From: Helicobacter didelphidarum
GTDB taxonomy: Bacteria; Campylobacterota; Campylobacteria; Campylobacterales; Helicobacteraceae
Length of the DNA: 59,691 bases
Assembly (NCBI RefSeq): GCF_003364195.1
Contig: NZ_NXLQ01000012.1
Coordinates: forward strand, 1 to 59,691
Direction: 5' to 3'
In this document: piece after piece, positions 27,962 to 35,457 of the stretch
Numbering within the stretch: position 1 is the stretch's first letter
Layout: each line of letters begins with the position of its first letter
Notes under the pieces: generated by a model
Databases searched by the model: none
Seen by the model: the letters and a program-made list of their open reading frames with translations, nothing else
Told to the model about the DNA's origin: nothing
Made by a program: the position numbers and the translations under genes

Positions 27962-29047
27962 TTACAATTCTTTCTCTCTTTCTTTCGCAAGTTTTTCTAC
28001 TTCATAGACAAATTTTTCTACAATCTCATTTTCATTATATTTTGCCAATACTTTCCCACCTTTTATGATATGCCCGATTTTATTTCCAAATGCTATGGCT
28101 ATATCCGCATGTTTTGCTTCTCCAAGTGCATTTACTGCACAGCCCATAACGCTTACTTGCAAAGGGGTTTTAATATGTGTTAGGCTTTGCTCGACTTTCT
28201 TAATCGCACTTACTAAGTCAGCTTGTATGCGTCCGCATGTGGGACATGAAACAATCGTAATACCTTCTTTTTGCCTACCAGAATAACGCAAGATAGATTT
28301 TGCAAGTTTAATTTCCTCTTCTAATTCACCTGTGATAGAGCAACGCATAGTATCGCCAATACCTTGCATGAGGAGATTCCCTAATGCAATAGAGCTTTTA
28401 ATCATAGAATGATACAGCGTCCCTGCTTCTGTAACGCCCAAATGAAAAGGATATATGACTAAAGGACGCAGTGTTTCATAAGCCTCAATTGTACGTGGTG
28501 CATCGCTTGCTTTGAGAGAAATCTTAATATTTGTGAAACCAAAATCTTCAAGTAATTTCACATTATATAACGCAGATTCTACCATTCCTTTTGGAGTCGC
28601 TCCATATTTTTGCTCAAACTCTTTCTCTAAACTCCCGCCATTTACACCAATCCTAATTGGAATATTTCTCTCATTACATGCTTTCACGACTTCTCTAATT
28701 TTCTCTTTTGAGCCGATATTACCCGGATTTATACGTATGCAATCAACATATTTTGCGGCAATCAAAGCAAGTTTATATTTAAAATGAATATCAGCAATAA
28801 GTGGCATGTTTGTCATTGTTTTAAGAATCTTTAGTGCCTTTGCGTCCTCTTCTGTAAGCACAGCAAGACGCACAATATCAGCACCTGCAAGTTGTAATCT
28901 ATCAAGTTGTGCTTTTGTTGCTTCGATATTGTGAGTTTTACTAAAAGTCATACTTTGCACACTAATTGGTGCGTCCCCACCAATAGCTATTTTTCCAACA
29001 AAGATTTGTTTTGTAGGGTAACGAGGTTTGATTTTATCACTTTGCAT
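27962..29047 (-). CDS. ispG: 4-hydroxy-3-methylbut-2-en-1-yl diphosphate synthase (flavodoxin/ferredoxin)
   Basis: IspG converts MEcPP to HMBPP in the non-mevalonate isoprenoid pathway. The 361-residue protein begins with [20 protein letters not shown] and has [57 protein letters not shown], and [12 protein letters not shown]. The iron-sulfur cysteines lie in VSCPTCGR and [17 protein letters not shown], and the closing Glu in NALGE is conserved. Length is that of the bacterial two-domain form. It is a single gene here. Confidence 0.96.
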   Translation of the reverse strand: MQSDKIKPRYPTKQIFVGKIAIGGDAPISVQSMTFSKTHNIEATKAQLDRLQLAGADIVRLAVLTEEDAKALKILKTMTNMPLIADIHFKYKLALIAAKYVDCIRINPGNIGSKEKIREVVKACNERNIPIRIGVNGGSLEKEFEQKYGATPKGMVESALYNVKLLEDFGFTNIKISLKASDAPRTIEAYETLRPLVIYPFHLGVTEAGTLYHSMIKSSIALGNLLMQGIGDTMRCSITGELEEEIKLAKSILRYSGRQKEGITIVSCPTCGRIQADLVSAIKKVEQSLTHIKTPLQVSVMGCAVNALGEAKHADIAIAFGNKIGHIIKGGKVLAKYNENEIVEKFVYEVEKLAKEREKEL

Positions 29048-29167
29048 ATATTTCCTTTAGAATCTATTTGCTTATGGCAATATTCTAACATAAGTTTGAG
29101 AAATTCGCAAATGATATAATCTCTTTTCTGATTTTTTAGTTATTGGGTAATTTCTAAAAAAGTATTG

Positions 29168-29173
29168 TATAAT
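29168..29173 (+). promoter_or_regulatory. likely -10 box of the small membrane-gene array
   Basis: TATAAT lies 48 nt before the first ATG of the array, in the context ATTGTATAATTGTATG. It is the only good promoter I see for the whole set of short genes. Confidence 0.55.
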
Positions 29174-29185
29174 TGTATGTATCAG

Positions 29186-29208
29186 TTAGTTATTATGAGT
29201 TTAACTAA
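29186..29208 (+). promoter_or_regulatory. hairpin just upstream of the first ribosome-binding site of the array
   Basis: TTAGTTA (29186-29192) and TAACTAA (29202-29208) form a 7-bp stem with a 9-nt loop. The AAGGG ribosome-binding site follows at once and the ATG is at 29221. An AU-rich stem here could limit translation of the first gene; this role is inference. Confidence 0.4.
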
Positions 29209-29220
29209 AGGGTTTTTAAC

Positions 29221-29373
29221 ATGTGGAAATTGTTAGAAAACATAGGCTTAGGATTGTTTGTAAATGCTACATATTTTTTGCTAAACTTAAATTTTGAAAC
29301 ACCTGTTTTTGTTGTTTTAGGATTTAGTGTGATAGTTATGGGTATAGCGATATTTTATCAAAGGAGAAAGTAA
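29221..29373 (+). CDS. small membrane protein, array gene 1 (50 aa)
   Basis: This short gene starts at an ATG preceded by AAAGGG at 8-nt spacing. The product begins MWKLLENIGLGLFVNATYFL and ends IFYQRRK. It has two hydrophobic stretches (about residues 8-22 and 28-46) and a basic tail, so it should be a two-helix inner-membrane protein. Its stop overlaps the next ATG by one base (TAATG). No family was recognised with certainty. It opens a run of alternating short genes and differs in sequence from the 69-aa type found later. Confidence 0.65.
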   Translation: MWKLLENIGLGLFVNATYFLLNLNFETPVFVVLGFSVIVMGIAIFYQRRK

Positions 29374-29492
29374 TGGACAATATGATAGCTTGGAATGTCG
29401 CAGCTGTTTTATCTGGAATTTTAGCCACTTGCATGGTAATAAAGCTTCTATATGATGTCTTAAAAGATAAAAAACTCAAAAAGAAAGGATAA
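29373..29492 (+). CDS. single-helix cationic micropeptide, array gene 2 (39 aa)
   Basis: This gene starts in the TAATG overlap with the previous stop; an AGGAG sits 8 nt upstream. The product MDNMIAWNVAAVLSGILATC has one hydrophobic helix followed by the strongly basic end LKDKKLKKKG. The first 26 nt recur at 29824, and the last 24 nt (29470-29493) recur at 30346-30369, so parts of this gene have been shuffled within the array. Function unknown. Confidence 0.6.
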   Translation: MDNMIAWNVAAVLSGILATCMVIKLLYDVLKDKKLKKKG

Positions 29493-29504
29493 TAGATTAA
29501 AGGC

Positions 29505-29714
29505 ATGAAAGAATATTATAAATCTCTTACAGATTTTATCAAAAATATCATTACAGCTTTGTTTGTAGCAGAGTTGGGTATGATTGGATATTTCTTTACA
29601 CATCCAAATAATACTAAAATCGTGTTTTATGGAATCATGATAAATTTAGTCTTAATGTTAGTTTTGTTTGTAATGTATTTAATATTTTTAGAAAACCTTA
29701 TTGATGAGGAGTAA
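29505..29714 (+). CDS. two-helix membrane protein, array gene 3 (69 aa)
   Basis: ATG is preceded by AAAGG at short spacing. The product starts MKEYYKSLTDFIKNIITALF and has two predicted membrane helices (residues 14-31 and 40-63) joined by a short polar loop (THPNNTK), ending in the acidic NLIDEE. It is a paralogue of the gene at 30023-30232, sharing YYK...DFIKNIITALFVAELG with it. No catalytic motif is present. It is followed at once by a cationic single-helix peptide gene. Confidence 0.65.
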   Translation: MKEYYKSLTDFIKNIITALFVAELGMIGYFFTHPNNTKIVFYGIMINLVLMLVLFVMYLIFLENLIDEE

Positions 29715-29716
29715 CA

Positions 29717-29824
29717 ATGACAATTTTAGTAATTTTTGCTACTATAACGACTTTATGCCTTCCTGTGGCAGTTGCAATATATGGATTATACAGAGGAAAG
29801 AAATTTAAGAAAGAACATAAGTAA
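29717..29824 (+). CDS. single-helix cationic micropeptide, array gene 4 (35 aa)
   Basis: GAGGAG lies 5-6 nt before the ATG, which begins 3 nt after the previous stop. The product has one hydrophobic helix (ILVIFATITTLCLPVAVAIY) and a basic tail YRGKKFKKEHK. The layout is the same as in the other micropeptides of the array, but the sequence is different. Its TAA overlaps the next ATG (TAATG). Confidence 0.6.
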   Translation: MTILVIFATITTLCLPVAVAIYGLYRGKKFKKEHK

Positions 29825-29895
29825 TGGATAATATGATAGCTTGGAATGTTATTTTTTCGATATGGCAGAAAATCTTAGAGATTAAGGAGGTTACT
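29824..29895 (+). pseudogene. recombined leftover: start of array gene 2 joined to end of a 69-aa gene
   Basis: From 29824 the DNA copies the first 26 nt of the gene at 29373 (MDNMIAWNV) with two silent differences. It then switches to a 44-nt block (29855-29898) identical to 30202-30245, which is the end of the 69-aa gene plus its downstream ribosome-binding site, read here in another frame. The chimera is still open into the next gene (64 codons in all). I regard it as a deletion scar rather than a functional gene, though a fused product could be made. Confidence 0.55.
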
Positions 29896-29898
29896 ATG
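29855..29898 (+). repeat. 44-nt perfect direct repeat, copy 1 (copy 2 at 30202-30245)
   Basis: The block from TTTCGATATGGCAG to the ATG after AAGGAGGTTACT is identical in both places, 347 bp apart. Confidence 0.9.
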
Positions 29899-30018
29899 GC
29901 ACATGAAATTTTAGCATTGATTATGTTGGCTATTGTTGGTGCTTTACCTATTGTAGCTTGGTTTTATGTCAAACACAAAGACAAACAACACAGAGAAAAA
30001 CTCAAAGATAAAGGTTAA
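29896..30018 (+). CDS. single-helix cationic micropeptide, array gene 5 (40 aa)
   Basis: A perfect AAGGAGG lies 5 nt before this ATG. The product MAHEILALIMLAIVGALPIV has one hydrophobic helix and ends with YVKHKDKQHREKLKDKG. The 45-nt segment 29962-30006 coding for the tail is identical to 30312-30356 in array gene 7. The longer in-frame start at 29824 would add 24 residues from the recombined segment; the strong ribosome-binding site favours 29896. Confidence 0.6.
   Translation: MAHEILALIMLAIVGALPIVAWFYVKHKDKQHREKLKDKG
29962..30006 (+). repeat. 45-nt perfect direct repeat, copy 1 (copy 2 at 30312-30356)
   Basis: This segment codes for the basic tail shared by array genes 5 and 7. The two copies are 350 bp apart. 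Confidence 0.9.
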
Positions 30019-30022
30019 ATGT

Positions 30023-30232
30023 GTGGATAAAAGAGACAAAGACTACTATAAAGCGGTCTTAGATATTATAAAAAATATCATTACTGCTTTGTTTGTAGCG
30101 GAGTTAGGGCTTATAGGATATACTTATAATACAAGTGATTATATTGTTGGTATAACAATATTTATTAATGCGGTGATTTTATTGTTTTTAATCATTTGGT
30201 ATTTCGATATGGCAGAAAATCTTAGAGATTAA
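30023..30232 (+). CDS. two-helix membrane protein, array gene 6 (69 aa)
   Basis: I place the start at GTG 30023, with AAAGG 8 nt upstream, giving exactly 69 residues like its paralogue at 29505. The product contains DYYKAVLDIIKNIITALFVA, then a polar loop and a second helix, ending WYFDMAENLRD. The frame is open to 29966, but that part reads the previous gene's tail out of frame. The last 31 nt and the following ribosome-binding site are duplicated at 29855. Confidence 0.6.
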   Translation: MDKRDKDYYKAVLDIIKNIITALFVAELGLIGYTYNTSDYIVGITIFINAVILLFLIIWYFDMAENLRD

Positions 30233-30245
30233 GGAGGTTACTATG
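30202..30245 (+). repeat. 44-nt perfect direct repeat, copy 2
   Basis: Identical to 29855-29898. In this copy it codes for the end of the 69-aa protein and holds the ribosome-binding site and ATG of array gene 7. Confidence 0.9.
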
Positions 30246-30368
30246 AATGGTGTTCAAATGTTTTCAGTCATTATGTTTGTTGTTGTTTGCTTCATGCCTG
30301 TTGGTATGATTTTTTATGTCAAACACAAAGACAAACAACACAGAGAAAAACTCAAAAAGAAAGGATAA
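30243..30368 (+). CDS. single-helix cationic micropeptide, array gene 7 (41 aa)
   Basis: AAGGAGG lies 5 nt before the ATG. The product begins MNGVQMFSVIMFVVVCFMPV, one hydrophobic helix, and ends YVKHKDKQHREKLKKKG, nearly identical to array gene 5. A 347-350-bp spacing between repeated blocks shows that genes 6-7 and the preceding stretch came from a tandem duplication. Confidence 0.6.
   Translation: MNGVQMFSVIMFVVVCFMPVGMIFYVKHKDKQHREKLKKKG
30312..30356 (+). repeat. 45-nt perfect direct repeat, copy 2
   Basis: Identical to 29962-30006; tail of array gene 7. Confidence 0.9.
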
Positions 30369-30551
30369 TCATAAAAAGAGGATACAAAAGGGTAAGCATA
30401 AAAATATTTTATCTCAAGCAAAGAGAATCTAAGATTCCTACCCTCATTTTGCTAGAAGTAAGCCTTTTACTTGGAATAATCTATGATATTAAATCCTTAA
30501 AGTATAGAGGATTGAAACCACACTCATAACAATCATCACAACAAAGTAGCA

Positions 30552-32180
30552 TTACCAATTTGCAGCAACAGAGAAAAAGAAACTTTGCGTATTCATTGGA
30601 TATGGACTATAAAGGGGGAAATAATACCATGTTTGCACATTGCAATACCTCACAAATGCTTGCAGTCCCACTCCTCCTCCCATTAAGAATACGCCATTCT
30701 CAGGGAGGAATGAATTAGCCGTTTTGTAGAGATCGCGAATGTATCCCATATCAAATCCTATACTTGGAGCAAAAGTCAATCTCCAAGGATCTTTACCAAA
30801 TGCGGGGAAATACAAAGAGACATCATTCCTCCATAATACGCCAAATTGCCCAGAGAGATTTAGTCCTTGAAACCCTCTCACAGCATATCGCCCACCAATC
30901 AACATTTGATCATTTGCATAAAGTCTATTTTGTGCAACTTGAGTTTTGATGCTTGTTGTATAAACACCTATAAATTTCCATACATTAAATGGGACATACG
31001 CATAGAGATTTACAACCGGGACGATATAATTAAACCCCTGCATAGCTGGATTTGACAAAGAAAATCCTTGCAACATACTAAGATTTGTAGAGAATTTATA
31101 TTGATTAAGTGTAAATGTATATTGTGCAAAAAGTGAATATTGTAAGATTCTTTGTCGTTGCACGATAAGCTCTGCTTCTCCTATGAAACTATCTGAAGTC
31201 CTCGCACCAAAGCCAACACCAACAGAGATATTATGCTTTGGATTTGCTAAAAGTGCATAGCTTAGTTTAGAATCAAAATTAAAACTTCTCCCCTCATACA
31301 AAACAGAAAAGTTCTCTAATGGAATCTCCATAGCATTGAGTGCATAGGCAAAGTTTGTCTCAATCAGAAAGCGACGAATGGGGACAGAATAGCTCAAAGA
31401 CGAATAGAAATTATAATTTCTTGTGATTGCTTGTCCATTAAAAGGGATAGAGCCTAAAAAATAAAGTGTGATAATATCAGCTAAACGCAGTGGATTCTCA
31501 TAGCTCAATAAAAGTGTGCTTTGGTATTTATCAAAGAGTGTACCACCATTATCAAAGATAAATTGCCCAGAAATTGGCAGTGATTTTCTCTTAATCGCAA
31601 TCCTAATATTACTCAAATCCTCACTATACGCAGGGAGAATCTGCATTGTTGTATCAAGAGATTTTATCCTTGTTAGGTTACTCACACCTTGTTCTAGTTT
31701 CTTGAGATTGAGTATATCGCCGGACTTTAGAGCAAAGTCCTTTTTAAAGAAAAAGGCATGTCCATTGCTTTGATAGTCTATCTCCCCTATTCTACCTATC
31801 TGTGTACGTATCTGAAGCTCACCAGAGTTTAGATCCTGCTCTCCTATGCCAAAGCGAGTAGTGATATAGCCATTTCGTAAAGCAGTTTCGTTGAGGGATT
31901 GTAATAATGAAGCAATGTCTTTTACACTCAAACATTGATCTAAATAATTTGTAGCGAGTCTCTGTGTAAATGGGAAAGTTTTAGCAATAATATCTCTCTC
32001 ATCATCTGTATGATAGAGATAGCTATTGAGTGAAGAGAATGAGATTGTATCAATGGGGAAACATACTTTTTGCTGTTCCCCATCTCTTGCAAATATCTCA
32101 TGAAAAAAACTACACAAACAGACAAGAAAAAGGGTCTTGAATACTCTACCATAGAGAGATTCTCCATAGTGATATAGCAT
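30552..32180 (-). CDS. TpsB/FhaC-type two-partner secretion outer membrane transporter
   Basis: The 542-residue protein is the pore of a two-partner (type Vb) secretion system and would export the TpsA protein at 35445-40973. It has a signal peptide (FKTLFLVCLCSFFHEIFA), then POTRA domains (about residues 40-195; LQSLNETALRNGYITTRFGI, LDTTMQILPAYS). A 16-strand-type barrel follows, starting SGQFIFDNGGTLFDKY. The conserved loop 6 motif is visible as GGRYAVRGFQG. It ends SVAANW, with an aromatic last residue. AGGGGAGG precedes the ATG. Four OMP genes separate it from tpsA, an unusual arrangement. Confidence 0.92.
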   Translation of the reverse strand: MLYHYGESLYGRVFKTLFLVCLCSFFHEIFARDGEQQKVCFPIDTISFSSLNSYLYHTDDERDIIAKTFPFTQRLATNYLDQCLSVKDIASLLQSLNETALRNGYITTRFGIGEQDLNSGELQIRTQIGRIGEIDYQSNGHAFFFKKDFALKSGDILNLKKLEQGVSNLTRIKSLDTTMQILPAYSEDLSNIRIAIKRKSLPISGQFIFDNGGTLFDKYQSTLLLSYENPLRLADIITLYFLGSIPFNGQAITRNYNFYSSLSYSVPIRRFLIETNFAYALNAMEIPLENFSVLYEGRSFNFDSKLSYALLANPKHNISVGVGFGARTSDSFIGEAELIVQRQRILQYSLFAQYTFTLNQYKFSTNLSMLQGFSLSNPAMQGFNYIVPVVNLYAYVPFNVWKFIGVYTTSIKTQVAQNRLYANDQMLIGGRYAVRGFQGLNLSGQFGVLWRNDVSLYFPAFGKDPWRLTFAPSIGFDMGYIRDLYKTANSFLPENGVFLMGGGVGLQAFVRYCNVQTWYYFPLYSPYPMNTQSFFFSVAANW

Positions 32181-32207
32181 AGCCTCCCCTCTTCTTAAAG
32201 ATATGGA

Positions 32208-32846
32208 TTAAAATAAGAATTTATATCCGACATTAAAGCGAAGTGGATTGTATGCACCAGGAACACCAGCTGCCACCATATCTGCTGCTGTTTCAGCATC
32301 CGTTCCCATAAATCCAATCATATTGTATGATAAAATAGGTAAAATTGCAGTTACATCAATCCTGCTATGCTCACCAAGCCCGAAAGTAATACCTGCCCTC
32401 CCATAGATTGGAATATTCATACTGACTAATGCTTCAGCACTTAACTTTTGTGCTGCTATACCAAAACCTGCTCCAACACCCACAAAGAGACCGGTAGAGA
32501 AAGAGCCTGTATTGACAACATTTGCCATAATATCAAAGTTGAGATTTACATCAAGCACATGAAGGTTTGTATTTGCTTGAGCAAAAGCTTGACCATAGCC
32601 AAGTCCTAAAAATGTCCTTAACCCTACATACTCACCAAAGAACCACTCACCACCAACATTGATACCAACATTCCATCCTTCAGCAGGAGCATTAATAAAG
32701 CCTGTATAAGATTTTTTTGCAAGACCATTTGTAGATTCAAACGATCCTCTATCATATCCTGCATCAATACCTACAAAAGTCCTCGCTTGTGCAAGAGTGG
32801 CACTTAAACTTAAACTAACTAAACCCAATGCTAATATCTTTTTCAT
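32208..32846 (-). CDS. outer membrane beta-barrel protein, TPS-locus paralogue 1
   Basis: From the ATG at 32846 (AAAGGAA upstream) the 212-residue protein has a clean signal peptide ending LAQA-RTFVG. The barrel carries GIDAGYDRGSF, GEYVGLRTFLGLGYG and the array's shared C-terminal pattern GEHSRIDVTAILPI ... NPLRFNVGYKFLF. It is the most divergent of the four tandem OMPs, more Ala/Gly-rich. It lies 27 bp upstream of tpsB and is probably co-transcribed with it. Confidence 0.82.
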   Translation of the reverse strand: MKKILALGLVSLSLSATLAQARTFVGIDAGYDRGSFESTNGLAKKSYTGFINAPAEGWNVGINVGGEWFFGEYVGLRTFLGLGYGQAFAQANTNLHVLDVNLNFDIMANVVNTGSFSTGLFVGVGAGFGIAAQKLSAEALVSMNIPIYGRAGITFGLGEHSRIDVTAILPILSYNMIGFMGTDAETAADMVAAGVPGAYNPLRFNVGYKFLF

Positions 32847-33230
32847 TGATATTCCTTTATGTAAAAATGTATAAATTAACAAGTTACATAAGATTTCTTC
32901 AAATTTATAATTTAAAGACTATCATAACCCTTAATTTATATCAAAGAAATCGTCAAATCATAATAAATTTTAAATTTATTTGATATAAATTAGATAAATC
33001 CATGAGATTCTATAACCTTTCTTGCAACTATATATAATAACTTATAGTAATATTTATTCAATAATAATAAAAGTAAATTCTAAAAATAAAGTCTTTTAGG
33101 ATTCATATGTTACTCTTATCCCCATTTTATCTCTTTTTCATTCTTTCTCTCAAAATAAATACGCTTTTTGCTTCTTTACTGATCTTTCACAATTACTTTG
33201 CCTAATTCCCGTGTAAGAGTGAGTTATGAT
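32847..33230. other. intergenic region in the TPS locus
   Basis: About 380 bp without a gene between OMP paralogues 1 and 2. It is very AT-rich with a TTATTCAATAATAATAA stretch near 33054. It probably holds the promoter of the OMP1-tpsB pair. No RNA gene recognised. Confidence 0.45.
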
Positions 33231-33923
33231 TTAAAATATATGCTTGTATCCAAACACTAAACGAATGGGAGTATATACTGCATTTCTATCAGAGCGAACA
33301 CTAAAATGCACAATAGGAAGATGTGTTGCGATTTCTATTCTCTCGTTTTCTTTGAATCCAAATATCACTCCAAATTTCCCAAGAAAACCAATGCTCACAT
33401 CGGGACTGCGTGTAGCATTTCTTGCACCAAACCCCGTATAGACATCAAATGAAGCTCCAGCAAAGACTGAAAAGGAAAAATCACTCTCATTAATCATACT
33501 CAAGATACCATCAGAACCAATCCCAACTTGAATATAAAGCCCACTTCCCTGCGATCCAAAAGATGGTATAAAGTTTTGCTCTAAATAGATTCGCCAAGCG
33601 AAATAGTCATTGATACTTTTCTCACCACCTATATTCCAGCCGGGTAATAGAGAATGTGAGGTTATGGGTTCGCTAAATGCCCCACTTCCCCATGATGACG
33701 AATGATCTCTTGGGTAATTTGAGGATAAATTAAAAGCATATATCATATTTATTCCCATAAAAAAAGATATATCTGAATGAAGACCGCCAATAAACCTCCC
33801 AAGACTACCAAAATTGTTGCTAAAACCACTACGACTACTACTTGTATTTGTTCTCATTCCAAAAGCCTGCATACATTCACTTGTAACAAAAAAGAAAAGT
33901 AAGATTATTACTAATTTTTTCAT
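33231..33923 (-). CDS. outer membrane beta-barrel protein, TPS-locus paralogue 2
   Basis: The 230-residue product has a signal peptide (LVIILLFFFVTSECMQA) and then a Ser/Gly-rich linker. A barrel follows with NDYFAWRIYLEQNFIP and the shared ending FKENERIEIATHLPIVHFSV ... TPIRLVFGYKHIF. The terminal Phe and about 200-residue mature size fit an eight-stranded barrel. It shares its N-E-R-I-E / PI / GYK pattern with its two upstream neighbours. Confidence 0.82.
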   Translation of the reverse strand: MKKLVIILLFFFVTSECMQAFGMRTNTSSSRSGFSNNFGSLGRFIGGLHSDISFFMGINMIYAFNLSSNYPRDHSSSWGSGAFSEPITSHSLLPGWNIGGEKSINDYFAWRIYLEQNFIPSFGSQGSGLYIQVGIGSDGILSMINESDFSFSVFAGASFDVYTGFGARNATRSPDVSIGFLGKFGVIFGFKENERIEIATHLPIVHFSVRSDRNAVYTPIRLVFGYKHIF

Positions 33924-33989
33924 TATGTATCTACCTTAGAGATGGAGAGTTCGCAGGAATATCTGACATGACTTTATCTGTTTCTATCC

Positions 33990-34652
33990 TTAGAAATAAT
34001 ATTTATATCCAATCATGATTCGCATAGGAGAGTGAGCCATGTGTCTTTCTCCAGTGTCAAGAGCTCCCGGGCTCGGAGGATTTTCTATCTTATATCTATC
34101 AGTAACAAATGACATTGTAGCTATAGGCATGAGAATAGAAAAATCTATCCTATTGTTCTCATCAAAGGCAAACATCATACCAACCCTAGGGGATGCGAAA
34201 TTCATCATATTTTCACCAAAGCGATATAATGAAAACATCATTTCACCCGGAGCTAGACCAACATATATCTGAAAAGAGAAATTATATGTCTGATAAGCTT
34301 TCCATATAAAATCAAGATATAAACCAAAACCAATATGTTGCTGATACCTTGCATCGAGATTAAATGTAAAGTTATATATGACATTAAAAAAGAATCTAAA
34401 TGCAAAATAATCACCCCAATTAAATTCATTGCCAGCATTAATCTGCAATGCCATACCATGAGTTTTTGCAGAATCAATAATGCCACCTAAGGGATAGAAT
34501 CGAGAATCGCCAACATAAAGCCCCCTACCAATAGTGTATCCAATATCAGCACCGACAAAAGCATACCCATCCTTAGTGCCTCTAAAAGCGAAGCTATAAG
34601 CACTTTGAATAAATATAAAGAATGTAAAAACACATATTAGAATCTTTTTCAT
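33990..34652 (-). CDS. outer membrane beta-barrel protein, TPS-locus paralogue 3
   Basis: The 220-residue protein has a signal peptide (ICVFTFFIFIQSAYS) and DGYAFVGADIGYTIGRGLYV at the barrel start. It then has NWGDYFAFRFFFNVIYNF and the common end DENNRIDFSILMPIATMS ... MIGYKYYF. Its leader and first codons (34641-34688) match those of paralogue 4 over 48 bp with one mismatch, so the two units were duplicated recently or converted. Confidence 0.82.
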   Translation of the reverse strand: MKKILICVFTFFIFIQSAYSFAFRGTKDGYAFVGADIGYTIGRGLYVGDSRFYPLGGIIDSAKTHGMALQINAGNEFNWGDYFAFRFFFNVIYNFTFNLDARYQQHIGFGLYLDFIWKAYQTYNFSFQIYVGLAPGEMMFSLYRFGENMMNFASPRVGMMFAFDENNRIDFSILMPIATMSFVTDRYKIENPPSPGALDTGERHMAHSPMRIMIGYKYYF

Positions 34653-34688
34653 TGCATTGTCCTATTTATATGATTCTATTGATTAGAA
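34641..34688 (-). repeat. 48-bp OMP leader repeat, copy 1
   Basis: It contains the start codons of OMP paralogue 3 and the DNA just upstream. It differs from 35410-35457 at a single base. Confidence 0.9.
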
Positions 34689-34692
34689 AATA

Positions 34693-35421
34693 TTAAAACA
34701 TATACTTATAACCTATCATAAGTCGCATTGGTGTGTAATAAGCTGTATCATCATAAGTCCTTTCATGATTGTATTCAAATTCTGTGCGAGATATTATACC
34801 CTCCATTGTAACAATGGGTATGGTAACAAAAATATCTATTCTATTATGCTCATCTATACCAAACATCATACCAGCTCTGCTGGATAGACTTAATAAAGCT
34901 GGTTTAACGCTGTTACCAAAAGTTAGAAGTAGTTCTGCACCTGCACCTATATAGAAGTGAAAAGAATAGCCATTGATTTCTACAACATTCCAAATCAAAT
35001 CAAAAGTTATATTAGTCCCTAAATAATAGCTATACATGTGATTGGGTTTAATTATCGAGGCAACCATAACAGGAGTGCTAAATCTCCATGAGAAATAATC
35101 ATTGATACTAGTTCCACCACCACCACTAAACTCTACCATAACGCCATGAGATTTCACACCTCTAAAGGCACTACTACCTACATAATCAGAGGTTTTTGGT
35201 TCTGCTAAATAGTCATTTTGTTGATAAATAACATAATCCCCACCAAAAAAATATCCAACACTCACGCCTAAGAAACCATCCCATTTTTTTAAAGGAGCAT
35301 ATCCTCCACCATTGCTCCTATTGCTACTTTTGCGACTAGATTCAAAAAAACGTCCCAAAAAGGCATATGCACTATCAGCAAAGACGAATGATAAAATGAT
35401 ACATGCCAAAATCTTTTTCAT
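34693..35421 (-). CDS. outer membrane beta-barrel protein, TPS-locus paralogue 4
   Basis: The 242-residue protein has a signal peptide (LACIILSFVFADSAYA), a Ser/Arg/Gly linker and a barrel with WDGFLGVSVGYFFGGDYVIY. It then has NDYFSWRFSTPVMVASII and IDEHNRIDIFVTIPIVTM ... MRLMIGYKYMF. It is nearest to tpsA, with 23 bp between stop and start, and is probably read from the tpsA promoter. Part of its leader overlaps the tpsA stop region. Confidence 0.82.
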   Translation of the reverse strand: MKKILACIILSFVFADSAYAFLGRFFESSRKSSNRSNGGGYAPLKKWDGFLGVSVGYFFGGDYVIYQQNDYLAEPKTSDYVGSSAFRGVKSHGVMVEFSGGGGTSINDYFSWRFSTPVMVASIIKPNHMYSYYLGTNITFDLIWNVVEINGYSFHFYIGAGAELLLTFGNSVKPALLSLSSRAGMMFGIDEHNRIDIFVTIPIVTMEGIISRTEFEYNHERTYDDTAYYTPMRLMIGYKYMF

Positions 35422-35457
35422 TGCATTGCCCTATTTATATGATTCTATTGATTAGAA
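35410..35457 (-). repeat. 48-bp OMP leader repeat, copy 2, covering the tpsA stop codon
   Basis: This copy holds the first codons of OMP paralogue 4, its leader, and the last codons and stop of tpsA. At 35441-35459 GATTCTA and TAGAATC form a 7-bp stem around a 5-nt loop. Confidence 0.9.

Noticed and set aside
29221-30368. Small array as a phage holin/lysis cassette
   Set aside because: No endolysin, spanin or other phage gene is nearby and there are several paralogues; holin identity cannot be supported.
30287-30529. 80-codon open frame at the end of the small-gene array
   Set aside because: Its first part reads the tail of array gene 7 in another frame and no ribosome-binding site precedes later starts. 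It could hide a degenerate further unit, but I cannot support it.
33054-33070. Fur-box-like AT repeat upstream of OMP paralogue 1
   Set aside because: The stretch is too AT-rich and imperfect to distinguish from background composition.
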